Source of the DNA: CAYNKA01 sp964397655
GTDB lineage: Bacteria > Spirochaetota > Spirochaetia > DTKZ01
Direction of reading: 5' to 3'
NCBI GenBank assembly: GCA_964397655.1
Contig: CAYNKA010000016.1
Location: 16,211 to 80,210, forward strand
Length of the DNA stretch: 64,000 nt
Positions within the stretch are counted from its first letter, which is position 1. Each line of letters opens with the position of its first letter. The notes under the pieces are model-generated. The model worked only from the letters and a program-made list of their open reading frames with translations, was not told the DNA's origin and made no database searches. Below, piece by piece: positions 1 to 8,430 of the stretch. The position numbers and the translations under genes were made by a program.

Positions 1-1
1 G

Positions 2-478
2 AGCAAGATGGACCTCTTCGCCTTCGTCTTTTCCGCGATCTCGATCGCCGTCCTGCACCTCGTGCTTACCCGCACCAAGGTGGGCATGGCGATCCGGGCC
101 GCGTCCCACGACATGGAGATGGTCTCGGTCCTCGGCGTCAACCTCGACGTCCTCGTGGCCGTGCTCTTCTTCATCGCCGGGGGGCTGGGCGGCATGGCCG
201 GGGTCTTCATGGGCATGAAGTACATGGTCTACCCGAGCATGGGCTGGATCACGAACAAGGCCTACATCGGGGCTGTCATAGGCGGCCTCGGCAGCCTTCC
301 GGGCGCCATCATCGGAGGACTCCTCCTCGGTCTTTTGGAGGCCCTGGTCTCGATCGCATCGATCGGCGACACGAGCCTGTCCACCTTCCGGGACGTTTTC
401 AGTTTCGGCATCCTGGTCGTGCTGCTCATCGTCCGGCCGACGGGACTCTTCGGGCGCAACCTCGAAGAGAAGCTGTAG
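2..478 (+). CDS. livH: Branched-chain amino acid-type ABC permease LivH, C-terminal part
   Basis: This is the 3' part of an inner-membrane LivH permease; the gene starts before the window and the reading frame is open from base 2. The hydrophobic segments and the conserved run near GAVIGGLGSLPGAIIGG, followed by the terminal ILVVLLIVRPTGLFG, are typical of LivH/LivM proteins, which form the channel of importers for branched-chain amino acids and related carboxylates. It is followed after 10 bases by a livM-livG fusion with a good ribosome binding site, so it is the upstream part of a liv operon. The substrate cannot be read from the permease. Confidence 0.93.
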   Translation, partial: SKMDLFAFVFSAISIAVLHLVLTRTKVGMAIRAASHDMEMVSVLGVNLDVLVAVLFFIAGGLGGMAGVFMGMKYMVYPSMGWITNKAYIGAVIGGLGSLPGAIIGGLLLGLLEALVSIASIGDTSLSTFRDVFSFGILVVLLIVRPTGLFGRNLEEKL

Positions 479-488
479 GAGGACGATC

Positions 489-2420
489 GTGGCATACGCA
501 GAAGCGATCTTCATCAACGCGGCCATCTACATCATAGCCGCCATGGGACTCGCGGTCTTCACCGGTTACACGGGGCTCTTCAGTCTCGGGCACGCGGCGT
601 TCATGGCGGTCGGCGCCTACGCCGCGTCCATCCTGACCTATTTCTTCAAATGGCCGCTGCTTCCCTCGCTCGCGGCCGGCGTCGTGCTCTCGGTGCTCAC
701 CAGCTTCGTGATCGGTTACCCGACGCTCCGGGCCCGCCTCAGGTCCGACTACTTCGCGATCGCGACCCTGGGCTTCGGCGAGGCGGTCAAGGTCATCCTG
801 GAGAACTTCGACATGACCCAGGGGGCTCGCGGCCTGCCCGGCATCCAGAAGCTCGCGGACCCCGTCAACACCGCCCTGTTCATGATCCTCTCCGTCTGGC
901 TCTGCCGCAACTTCCTCCGCAGCACCTACGGCAGGAAGATCATCGCGATCGGCCAGGACCACATAGCCGCGGAGATGATCGGCATCAAGCTCCTGCCGAA
1001 CCAGCTCCTCTCGCTCGGGATCAGCGCCGGCTTCTCGGGCCTGGCCGGAGGTCTCCTCGCGCATTACACGACCTTCATCCAGCCCTCGATCTTCAACATG
1101 GACCTCTCGAGCCTGATCACCGCGGGCGTCGTCTGCGGCGGCATGGGAAGCCTCACCGGCCCCTTCACCGCGATCACGCTCTTCGTCGTGATACCCGAGC
1201 TCTTCCGCGGCCTCGCCCTGTGGCGCCTCGTGTTCTACGGCATGCTCCTCGTGGTCATCATCAACTGGAGGCCGAAGGGGCTCTTCGGCTACGAGGAGCT
1301 CTCGGTACGCAACCTGCCCAAGCTCTTCGTCATCATGGGCCTGACCCTGGGCCTCACCGCGGCCACGGTCGTGTACAAGCTCCTCGTCCAGGCGGACGCC
1401 TACGAGATCGCGGCCTTCCTGGCGGCCGGCGCGACCGCGGTCGCGCTCACCCTGTTGTTCGGACTCCTCGGCCGGGGCCTTGCGCACGTCCTCGCTCCGG
1501 TCGTGCCGCGCCTGCGCGGGGCCTGGCAGGCGGCCTTCGCCCGGTTCGTGCGCAGGCTCGACCCCCTGCTCGCGCCGAAGAAGAAGGCCGGAGCGGGCTT
1601 CGCCGTCCCGGACCGCAGCCACGTCGAGGGTTTCTCAGGGCCCGTCCTCGCCGTCCGCGGCCTGCGCAAGAGTTTCGGCGGCGTCGTCGCGGTGGACGGC
1701 CTGGACCTCGAAGTGGCGCGGGGCGAGATCCTCGGCCTCATCGGTCCCAACGGCTCGGGCAAGACCACGGTTTTCAACCTCGTGAGCGGAGTCTATCCGA
1801 TCGACGGGGGAGAGATTAGGCTGGGGAGCAAGGACATCACCGGCTCGGTTCCCACGGACATCGTCCTCGACGGGGTATCGCGCACCTTCCAGAACATACG
1901 GCTCTTCGGCAAGATGACGGTGCTCCAGAACGTGCAGACCGCACTCCACGACGCCGGCGGCTACGGGCTCGTCGAGGCCTTCCTCCGCTGGCCCTGGACC
2001 GTGTGGGAGGACGAGCGCCGACTCCGCGAAGAGTCCCTCAGGCTGCTCGAGGTCGTCGGCCTCGCGGACCGGGCGGACCGGGTGGCGGGAACTCTCCCCT
2101 ACGGCCTCCAGCGGAAGCTCGAGATCGCCAGAGCCCTCGCCCTGAGACCCGAGCTCCTCCTCCTGGACGAGCCGGCGGCGGGCATGAATCCCAAGGAGGC
2201 GGCCGAGCTCGTGGACCTCGTCCGCAGGATCCACGACGGGGGGAAGATTTCCATCGTCCTCATCGAGCACCACATGGACGTCGTCATGAACCTCTGCAGG
2301 CGGATCGTCGTCCTCAACTTCGGCCGGAAGATCGCGGAAGGCACGCCCGAGAGCGTCCAGTCCGATCCCGCGGTGCTGAAGGCCTATCTCGGAGACAAGA
2401 TAAATGCTGTTGTCGGTTGA
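489..2420 (+). CDS. livMG: Fused LivM permease - LivG ATPase of a Liv-type ABC importer
   Basis: A 643-residue fusion of two parts that are usually separate. Residues 1 to about 280 are a LivM permease (FTGYTGLFSLGHAAF near the N terminus, GGMGSLTGP in the second half). About 100 residues follow with two extra hydrophobic segments and a basic stretch (LLAPKKK). From about residue 390 comes a LivG ATPase with Walker A GPNGSGKTT near 419, the LivG-type signature LPYGLQRKLEIARAL near 536 and Walker B LLLLDEP near 554. The start is GTG at 489, preceded by AGGAGG. It overlaps livF by 17 bases. Such fusions occur in the family, so this is a variant and not a frameshift. Confidence 0.93.
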   Translation: MAYAEAIFINAAIYIIAAMGLAVFTGYTGLFSLGHAAFMAVGAYAASILTYFFKWPLLPSLAAGVVLSVLTSFVIGYPTLRARLRSDYFAIATLGFGEAVKVILENFDMTQGARGLPGIQKLADPVNTALFMILSVWLCRNFLRSTYGRKIIAIGQDHIAAEMIGIKLLPNQLLSLGISAGFSGLAGGLLAHYTTFIQPSIFNMDLSSLITAGVVCGGMGSLTGPFTAITLFVVIPELFRGLALWRLVFYGMLLVVIINWRPKGLFGYEELSVRNLPKLFVIMGLTLGLTAATVVYKLLVQADAYEIAAFLAAGATAVALTLLFGLLGRGLAHVLAPVVPRLRGAWQAAFARFVRRLDPLLAPKKKAGAGFAVPDRSHVEGFSGPVLAVRGLRKSFGGVVAVDGLDLEVARGEILGLIGPNGSGKTTVFNLVSGVYPIDGGEIRLGSKDITGSVPTDIVLDGVSRTFQNIRLFGKMTVLQNVQTALHDAGGYGLVEAFLRWPWTVWEDERRLREESLRLLEVVGLADRADRVAGTLPYGLQRKLEIARALALRPELLLLDEPAAGMNPKEAAELVDLVRRIHDGGKISIVLIEHHMDVVMNLCRRIVVLNFGRKIAEGTPESVQSDPAVLKAYLGDKINAVVG

Positions 2421-3141
2421 AGGGCTGAACGTATACTACGGCGAGGCGATCCACGCCCTCAGGGACGTGAGCTTCGCCGTCGATGAAGGCGAGATCGTCT
2501 CGATCATCGGGGCCAACGGCGCCGGAAAATCGACGCTCATGTGGACCCTCGTGGGCCTCCTCAAGCCCCAGTCCGGGGCCGTCGTCATGAGGGGAAGGCA
2601 GATCAAGCCCGTGCCGCATCAGGCCGTTGCCTCGGGCATCTCGCTCGTGCCGGAGCGCCGGCGCCTCTTCCCGAACCTCACGGTGAGGGAGAACCTCGCT
2701 CTCGGGGCCTACCGCCGCAGGGACCGGGCCGGCCTGCTCGAGGACGAGGAAAGGGTCTTCGCCCTGTTCCCGGTCCTCAAGGAGCGGCTTCGCCAGTACG
2801 CCGGAACGCTCTCCGGCGGGCAGCAGCAGATGGTCGCCATCGCGCGGGCCCTCATGTCGCGGCCCAAGGTGCTCCTCCTCGACGAGCCCTCGCTCGGCCT
2901 CGCCCCGGTCCTCGTGGACCAGGTGTTCAAGGCGGTCCAGGACATCGCGGCCTCGGGGACCACGATCCTGCTCGTGGAGCAGAACGCCCTCGAGGCTCTC
3001 GAGATCGCGAACAGGGCCTACGTGCTCGAGGTCGGCAGGATCGTGCTCGAAGGCCCGGGCAGGAAGCTCCTCGACGATCCCGCGGTCCGCGCCGCCTACC
3101 TCGGCGTGAGCCAGCACACGGAAATCCTGCTCGAAAACTGA
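2404..3141 (+). CDS. livF: LivF ATPase of a Liv-type ABC importer
   Basis: A 245-residue cytoplasmic ATPase of the LivF subfamily, the second nucleotide-binding subunit of the importer encoded just upstream. It shows Walker A GANGAGKST, the signature LSGGQQQMVAIARAL, Walker B VLLLDEPSLGLAP and the LivF phrase SLVPERRRLFPNLTV. The start lies inside the end of the livM-livG fusion, which implies translational coupling. A PLP-dependent enzyme gene follows 16 bases downstream, and it and dapF are likely on the same transcript. Confidence 0.95.
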   Translation: MLLSVEGLNVYYGEAIHALRDVSFAVDEGEIVSIIGANGAGKSTLMWTLVGLLKPQSGAVVMRGRQIKPVPHQAVASGISLVPERRRLFPNLTVRENLALGAYRRRDRAGLLEDEERVFALFPVLKERLRQYAGTLSGGQQQMVAIARALMSRPKVLLLDEPSLGLAPVLVDQVFKAVQDIAASGTTILLVEQNALEALEIANRAYVLEVGRIVLEGPGRKLLDDPAVRAAYLGVSQHTEILLEN

Positions 3142-3157
3142 TCCTACGGAGGACATC

Positions 3158-4147
3158 ATGCTCACCGACAGACTTCCCCGCGTGAATCTCGGCTTTTTCC
3201 CGACGCCCGTCGAGGAGCTGCCCCGCCTTTCCAAGGCCCTGGGCGGCCCCCGCATCTTCGTGAAGCGCGACGACCAGACCGGTCTCGCGGGCGGCGGGAA
3301 CAAGACCCGCAAGCTCGAGTTCAGCGTCGCCGAGGCCCTGAAGCGGGGCTGCGACACCCTGATAACCCTGGGCGGCGTCCAATCGAACCACTGCCGTCAG
3401 ACCGCCGCGGCCGCAGCGAAACTCGGCCTCCGGTGCGTCCTCGTCCTCCGGGGAACCCCGCCCGCGGAATGGAACGGAAACCTTCTTCTCGACCGCATCG
3501 TCGGCGCGGAGGTCGTCTTCTCCGGCGCGAGGACGAGGGAGGACGTAGCCGCGGAGGTCGTCGAGAGGGAGAAGTCCGCCGGGAGGAAGCCCTTCCTCAT
3601 CCCCGTCGGCGCCTCGGACGAGTACGGCTCGGTCGGCTACGTCGCCGCGATCGAGGAGCTCGCCGGCCAGCTCCGGGCGACCGGCCTCGCGCCCGACCGA
3701 GTGGTGTTCGCGTCGAGCTCGTTCGGCACCCAGGCCGGAATGGTGGCGGGAGCGAAAGCGATCGGGTTCAAACCGCAGATCGCGGCGATCGCCATCGACA
3801 GTCCGAGCCGGGAACTCCGGGAAGGCGTCGCCGAGCTCGCGGCCAAGGTCGCCGCGCGCCTCGGCCTCGGCCTGAAGTTCTCCCCCGGCGAGATCGTGGG
3901 CTACGACGGCTACCTAGGAGGCGGCTACGCAGTCATGGGCGGGCCCGAGAAGGAGGCCATCGAGCTCGCGGGCGGGACCGAGGGGCTCCTCCTCGACCCG
4001 GTGTACACCGGCCGCGCCATGGCCGGTCTCGTCGACCTCGTCCGGAAGGGCGAGTTCCGAAAGGACGAGACGCTTCTATTCTGGCACACCGGCGGCTCGG
4101 CCGCGCTCTTCGCGTACGCGGAGGGTCTTATGGGAGGAAAGGCATGA
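3158..4147 (+). CDS. D-cysteine desulfhydrase-like PLP enzyme (DcyD/ACC deaminase/CuyA family)
   Basis: A 329-residue fold-type II pyridoxal-phosphate enzyme. GGGNKTRKLE contains the lysine expected to bind PLP (about Lys49), followed by TLGGVQSNHCRQ. Members deaminate D-cysteine to pyruvate, sulfide and ammonia, open 1-aminocyclopropane-1-carboxylate, or split L-cysteate (CuyA). The sequence alone does not decide among these. A start at ATG 3158 follows GGAGGA. Its position 16 bases behind livF, and its ATGA overlap with dapF, suggest that the importer delivers its substrate, perhaps an unusual or D-amino acid. That last step is inference. Confidence 0.85.
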   Translation: MLTDRLPRVNLGFFPTPVEELPRLSKALGGPRIFVKRDDQTGLAGGGNKTRKLEFSVAEALKRGCDTLITLGGVQSNHCRQTAAAAAKLGLRCVLVLRGTPPAEWNGNLLLDRIVGAEVVFSGARTREDVAAEVVEREKSAGRKPFLIPVGASDEYGSVGYVAAIEELAGQLRATGLAPDRVVFASSSFGTQAGMVAGAKAIGFKPQIAAIAIDSPSRELREGVAELAAKVAARLGLGLKFSPGEIVGYDGYLGGGYAVMGGPEKEAIELAGGTEGLLLDPVYTGRAMAGLVDLVRKGEFRKDETLLFWHTGGSAALFAYAEGLMGGKA

Positions 4148-4980
4148 AATCCGTACCCTTCACGAAAATGTCCGGCCTCGGCAACGACTTCATCCTCGTG
4201 GACAACCGCTCGGGAATCCTCGACGAGTACGGCGCCCTGAAATTCGCGGAGAAAGTCTGCAGGGCCCGCTATTCCGTGGGCGGCGACGAGCTCATGCTCA
4301 TCGAGAAGCCCTCCGCGGGCGGCGATTACACCATGAGGACCATCAACCCGGACGGGACCGAGGTGAAGATGTGCGGCAACGCTTCCCGCTGCGTCGCCCG
4401 CTACGCCTTCGTCCGCGGCATCGCCGGCAGGCACCAGATGATCGACACCCTGGGAGGCAAGGTGGAGGCCTTCGTCGAGGACGAAACGGTCCGCGTCGGA
4501 CTCCAGGTCACCGCTGGCCCCGAGACCGGCATCGAGCTCGAGGTGGAAGGGAAGAAGTACGCCGCCCACACCGCGGAAATCTCGGGCGCTCCCCACGTCG
4601 TGGTTTACCTGGACGGCGCCTTCGAAGCTCGGGCGGACCTCATCCACCGGCTCGGGGCCGCGTTCCGCTATCATCCGTATTTTCCCAAGGGGACCAACGT
4701 CAACTTCATCGAGGTGAAGGACCGGCATTCCCTCCTGCAGCGGACCTACGAGCGGGGCATCGAGGGCGAGACCTTCGCCTGCGGCACGGGCGCTACCGCC
4801 GCCGCCGTGGTGAGCGGTCTCCTCGATCTCGCCGATTCCCCGGTGAAGGTCCGCGTCGTGGGAGGCGAACTCACGATAACCTTCGAGCGGTCGGGCTCCT
4901 CCTTCGACCGCGTCTTCCTGGGAGGCGGGGCGCGCTTCGTCGCGGAAGGCGTAATCCACCCCGAAGGCTGGGAGTACTGA
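4144..4980 (+). CDS. dapF: Diaminopimelate epimerase
   Basis: A 278-residue enzyme interconverting LL- and meso-diaminopimelate in lysine and peptidoglycan synthesis. Both catalytic cysteines are visible: Cys77 in KMCGNASRC and Cys213 in FACGTGATAA. The N-terminal FTKMSGLGNDFILVD is characteristic. The start overlaps the stop of the preceding PLP enzyme gene (ATGA), so the frame's longer upstream extension is not used. It is unusual for this cell-wall gene to sit at the end of a liv importer operon. Confidence 0.96.
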   Translation: MKSVPFTKMSGLGNDFILVDNRSGILDEYGALKFAEKVCRARYSVGGDELMLIEKPSAGGDYTMRTINPDGTEVKMCGNASRCVARYAFVRGIAGRHQMIDTLGGKVEAFVEDETVRVGLQVTAGPETGIELEVEGKKYAAHTAEISGAPHVVVYLDGAFEARADLIHRLGAAFRYHPYFPKGTNVNFIEVKDRHSLLQRTYERGIEGETFACGTGATAAAVVSGLLDLADSPVKVRVVGGELTITFERSGSSFDRVFLGGGARFVAEGVIHPEGWEY

Positions 4981-5040
4981 ACCGGTACGAAGCTGGAACT
5001 CTGGGACTCGCCTCTGTGGGTATAGGCTCAGGGCGGCTTT

Positions 5041-5067
5041 TTGAATCCGTCTGTTCGATGGTACAAT
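5041..5067 (+). promoter_or_regulatory. Candidate promoter with -10 seven bases from the recQ start
   Basis: TTGAAT at 5041-5046 and TACAAT at 5062-5067, separated by 15 bases. The -10 hexamer ends only 7 bases before ATG 5075, so transcription would begin at or next to the start codon. No Shine-Dalgarno sequence is present. Confidence 0.45.
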
Positions 5068-5074
5068 CCCGGCC

Positions 5075-6961
5075 ATGAGCAGCCCCCGTGCGGTCCTGCG
5101 GGACGTTTTCGGCTTCACGGAATTCCGTCCGAACCAGGAGGAGATCGTCGAGGCGGTCCTCGCCGGTCGCGACGTCTTCGCCGCCATGCCCACGGGCGGC
5201 GGCAAGTCGATCTGCTACCAGCTTCCGGCCCTCCTGCTGCCGGGCCTCACCGTGGTGGTGAGCCCGCTCCTCGCCCTCATGAAGGACCAGGTGGACGCGG
5301 CCCGCGAGCTCGGCCTTCCGGCCGCCTTCCTGAACAGCGCCCTCGACGCCGAAGAGGCCCGCGAGGTGTACCGGGACCTCTTCGCCGGGAGGCTGAAGCT
5401 CCTCTACATCTCGCCCGAACGGTTCTCGCTCGAGGGCTTCGCCGAGAAGCTCTCCGGCTTCGACGTCGCCCTCTTCGCCGTGGACGAGGCCCACTGCCTC
5501 TCGGAATGGGGGCACGACTTCCGGCCCGACTACCTCGGGCTCGCCGCGATCCGCGACGTCTTTCCGCGGGCCCGTATCGCGGCCTTCACCGCGACCGCGA
5601 CGACGAAGGTGCAGGAGGACATCATCGGCCTGCTTGCCCTGAAGGATCCCTTCGTCGTGCGGGCCTCATTCGACCGCAGGGAGCTTTTCTACGAGGTCGC
5701 CCCGAAAGTCGATGTCCTGCGTCAAATCCTCGAGTTCGTCGAGGCGAGACCGGGCGAGGCCGGCATCGTGTACCGAACCTCGCGGGCCGACGTCGAGAAG
5801 ACCGCGGCCTTCCTCAAGGCGAAGGGGATTAAAGCCGTGCCCTACCACGCGGGACTTCCCCAGGCCAGGCGGGAGAAGCACCAGGACCTCTTCAACCGCG
5901 ACAAGGCCGACGTCGTCGTCGCGACGATCGCCTTCGGCATGGGGATCGACAAGTCGAACATCCGCTTCGTCGTGCACGGCGACCTGCCGAAGAGCGTGGA
6001 GGGCTATTACCAGGAGACCGGCAGGGCAGGCCGGGACGGTCTCGATTCCCGGTGCCTCCTCCTCTTCGGGCGCGGCGACGTGGCCAGGCAGAGCTGGTTC
6101 ATCGAACGGACGGAGGACGCCGAGGAGCGGGAGCGGGCCAGGAAGCGGCTCCGCCGCATGGCGGACTTCGCCTCGGTCAACGTCTGCAGGCGAAAGCAGC
6201 TCCTCGAGTACTTCGACGAGCCTCATCCGGGGAACTGCGGGGCCTGCGACGTCTGCACCGGCGTCGCCGAGGAGATCTCCGCGTCGGAGGAGGCGAGGAT
6301 GCTCCTTTCCGCCGTAGCGAGGACGGGCGAGAGGTTCGGCCTTGTCCACGTCGTCGACGTCGTGACCGGCGCCGACACCGAGAAGGTGCGGCGTTTCGGC
6401 CACGACCGGCTCAGGACCTTCGGGGTGGGCGGGGACAGACCCAAGGGCTTCTGGCTCGGCCTCGCGGGAGACCTCATCGCCCAAGGCTGCCTGAGGCAGA
6501 ACCCGGATCGGTACAACGCCCTCGAACTCACCGCTTCGGGCAGGGACGTGCTCTTCGGCAGGGAGGAATTCCGCGTCCTGAAGCGGGCCGAGCCGGGTTC
6601 GGCGAAAAAGAAACGCGGCGGGAGAAAAGGCCCAGGAAAAGAGGCCCGCGCCGATGCGAAGATCCGCGGCGGGGCGGAGACCGAGGGCGATGCGGCCGCG
6701 AAGTCCGCCGCCGGACTCCGAAGGGCGGGGGCTGACGAAGGGCTCTTCGAGCGGCTCCGGCTCGTCAGGCTCGACATCGCCGGGGAGAAGAACCTCCCTC
6801 CCTACGTCGTCTTCTCGGACAAGACTCTCAGGGAGATGTGCCGCCTCCTCCCCGAGACCCGCGAGGAACTGCTCGAAGTGTCGGGCGTGGGGGAGCACAA
6901 GCTCGAGGCCTACGGAGGCCGCTTCCTCGCGGAGATCGGCCGCTGGCGGGACCGGCACTGA
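5075..6961 (+). CDS. recQ: ATP-dependent DNA helicase RecQ
   Basis: A 628-residue superfamily 2 helicase for recombination and fork repair. Visible motifs are the RecQ N-terminal FGFTEFRPNQEEIV, Walker A MPTGGGKSICYQLP, DEAH in VDEAHCLSEWGHDFRPDY, TATATTKV, and motif VI QETGRAGRDG. These are followed by the RQC zinc site (VNVCRRKQLLEYF ... CGACDVC) and a C-terminal HRDC domain (about 555-628). A basic, low-complexity linker (about 505-550) separates RQC from HRDC. There is no ribosome binding site before ATG 5075; a promoter-like -10 lies directly upstream instead. It appears to be a single-gene unit. Confidence 0.96.
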   Translation: MSSPRAVLRDVFGFTEFRPNQEEIVEAVLAGRDVFAAMPTGGGKSICYQLPALLLPGLTVVVSPLLALMKDQVDAARELGLPAAFLNSALDAEEAREVYRDLFAGRLKLLYISPERFSLEGFAEKLSGFDVALFAVDEAHCLSEWGHDFRPDYLGLAAIRDVFPRARIAAFTATATTKVQEDIIGLLALKDPFVVRASFDRRELFYEVAPKVDVLRQILEFVEARPGEAGIVYRTSRADVEKTAAFLKAKGIKAVPYHAGLPQARREKHQDLFNRDKADVVVATIAFGMGIDKSNIRFVVHGDLPKSVEGYYQETGRAGRDGLDSRCLLLFGRGDVARQSWFIERTEDAEERERARKRLRRMADFASVNVCRRKQLLEYFDEPHPGNCGACDVCTGVAEEISASEEARMLLSAVARTGERFGLVHVVDVVTGADTEKVRRFGHDRLRTFGVGGDRPKGFWLGLAGDLIAQGCLRQNPDRYNALELTASGRDVLFGREEFRVLKRAEPGSAKKKRGGRKGPGKEARADAKIRGGAETEGDAAAKSAAGLRRAGADEGLFERLRLVRLDIAGEKNLPPYVVFSDKTLREMCRLLPETREELLEVSGVGEHKLEAYGGRFLAEIGRWRDRH

Positions 6962-7163
6962 GGCCGAGCCGTATATGCCGTGCGGGTGCGACCGGAATGC
7001 GGCGAAAATTCCGCCGTCGGACGGGAGACATTTTCCCGTTTACTGGTTACAGTGGACGACGGTGGTCGGAATGAATTTCGGTCCGGCCGCGCCCGGCGAG
7101 CTGCGGCCGCATCCCGGTGATCCCGCCGCGTTCTAATCTTGAACCGCAGAAAGGATGAAGGAT

Positions 7164-8309
7164 ATGAAAATCACGAAAGTCGAAGCCTTTCCCATCGCGT
7201 TTCCCCTCGAGGTCCCCGCACGGGACGCGACGGGGGTCTGGGACAGCTGGAACACCGTCATCGTGAAGATAACGGCGTCCGACGGGAATTCCGGCTACGG
7301 GGAAATAGGTCCCATTCACGGGGGCGGGATCCAGATCTTCAAGGCGATGGTGGACCACAAGCTGAAGGACCTCGTCCTGGGAGAGAATCCCTTCGACCGG
7401 GAACGGCTCTACGAGAAGATGCTCGGCCGAGGCACGGGTTCGTACGCCCTCGGGCAGAAGGGAGCGATCGTGACCGCCATCGCGGGCATCGACATCGCCC
7501 TCTGGGACCTCGCGGGGAAGATCCTGAAGACACCGGTGCATGCGCTCCTCGGGGGCTGCGTGTTCGACAGGATACCGGCCTACGCCTCCGGCTTTTTCGG
7601 AAAAGAAGGAAGGCCTCTCACCCCCGAGGAATGCGCGGAGGAGGCGAAGCGCTACGCCGACCTGGGCTTCAAGGGCGTCAAGATGAAGGTCGGCTTCGGC
7701 CGCGCCCGGGACCTCAGCAACCTGGAGGCGGTGCGCAGGGCCCTGGGCCCGGACCTGGGAATCATGGTGGACGCCAACCAGGGCTACTCGTACCACGGCG
7801 TCATGAAGATCGCCGAGGAACTCTCAGCCTTCGATCTCACCTTCCTCGAGGAGCCCCTCCCCATCCACGACCTGGACGGAATGGCCGCGCTCGTACGCAC
7901 CATCTCGACCCCGATCGCCGCGGGCGAGAATTATTACACCCGCTACGAGTTCCGCGACGTCTTCGCGAAGCGGGCCGTCAACATAGCCCAGCCCGACATC
8001 ATCCACGCGGGGGGAATCACGGAAACGAAGAAGATCGCCTGCATGGCCCTGGCGGACAACATCCCCATCGCGCCTCACATCCATGCAACGGTGGGAGTTC
8101 CCGCGAGCATCCATCTCCTCGCGTCGAGCACGAACGCCCTCGCAGCCGAGTACATCACTTCGGGCGGGTCCTACGACCTCAGGCGGGCCCTGTACGGCGA
8201 CTGCTGCATGGTGGACAAGGACGGGTTCGTTCCGGTGCCGCAGGAGCCCGGCCTGGGGATGAGGATGAACGAAGCGGCTTTCGAGAAATACTATCCGAAG
8301 GGAATGTGA
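7164..8309 (+). CDS. Mandelate racemase-type enolase superfamily enzyme
   Basis: A 381-residue protein of the enolase superfamily, which abstracts a proton next to a carboxylate and either racemizes or dehydrates. The TIM-barrel motifs are present: KMKVG (KxK) near residue 170, MVDANQGY, FLEEPLP, AAGENYY as metal ligands, then AQPDIIHAGG and PHIHATVGV supplying the Asp-His dyad of the mandelate racemase subgroup. ATG 7164 is preferred over ATG 7155 because AGAAAGGA lies 8 bases before it. It precedes a Liv-type importer operon, so its substrate is probably an imported hydroxy acid or sugar acid (inference). Confidence 0.85.
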   Translation: MKITKVEAFPIAFPLEVPARDATGVWDSWNTVIVKITASDGNSGYGEIGPIHGGGIQIFKAMVDHKLKDLVLGENPFDRERLYEKMLGRGTGSYALGQKGAIVTAIAGIDIALWDLAGKILKTPVHALLGGCVFDRIPAYASGFFGKEGRPLTPEECAEEAKRYADLGFKGVKMKVGFGRARDLSNLEAVRRALGPDLGIMVDANQGYSYHGVMKIAEELSAFDLTFLEEPLPIHDLDGMAALVRTISTPIAAGENYYTRYEFRDVFAKRAVNIAQPDIIHAGGITETKKIACMALADNIPIAPHIHATVGVPASIHLLASSTNALAAEYITSGGSYDLRRALYGDCCMVDKDGFVPVPQEPGLGMRMNEAAFEKYYPKGM

Positions 8310-8383
8310 CCGGCGCGGAGGGCGCGGCAGTCGTCGCGTCCTTCGCCTGCAAGTTCGTCCGCGTGCCTGAAATTTTCGTCGCC

Positions 8384-8424
8384 TTGACAAGGGGTGCGAA
8401 TAATTATACAAGTTAACGGTATAA
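8384..8424 (+). promoter_or_regulatory. Candidate promoter and operator of the second liv operon
   Basis: TTGACA at 8384-8389 is a perfect -35. TATACA at 8405-8410 could be the -10, with a short 15-base spacer. An inverted repeat overlaps it: TTATAC (8404-8409) and GTATAA (8419-8424) around a GTTAAC core. This is the arrangement of a repressor site. The leader to ATG 8431 is very short and has no ribosome binding site. Confidence 0.45.
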
Positions 8425-8430
8425 ATTCAA

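Noticed and set aside
426..1622. Very long reverse-strand and alternate-frame open frames throughout, for example 426-1622, 28004-31262 and 55927-58422
   Set aside because: They mirror strongly recognisable genes on the other strand, are composed of Arg/Pro/Gly-rich or charge-biased sequence typical of GC-rich shadows, and match no protein family I know.
4981..5040. Terminator behind dapF ending in the T run at 5038-5042
   Set aside because: Only a poorly matched CGCCTCTG/CAGGGCG stem precedes the Ts, with a long loop.
6962..7163. Possible small gene or RNA between recQ and the enolase-type gene
   Set aside because: The 200 bases contain no start with a ribosome binding site, no convincing promoter and no stable structured RNA pattern that I can see.
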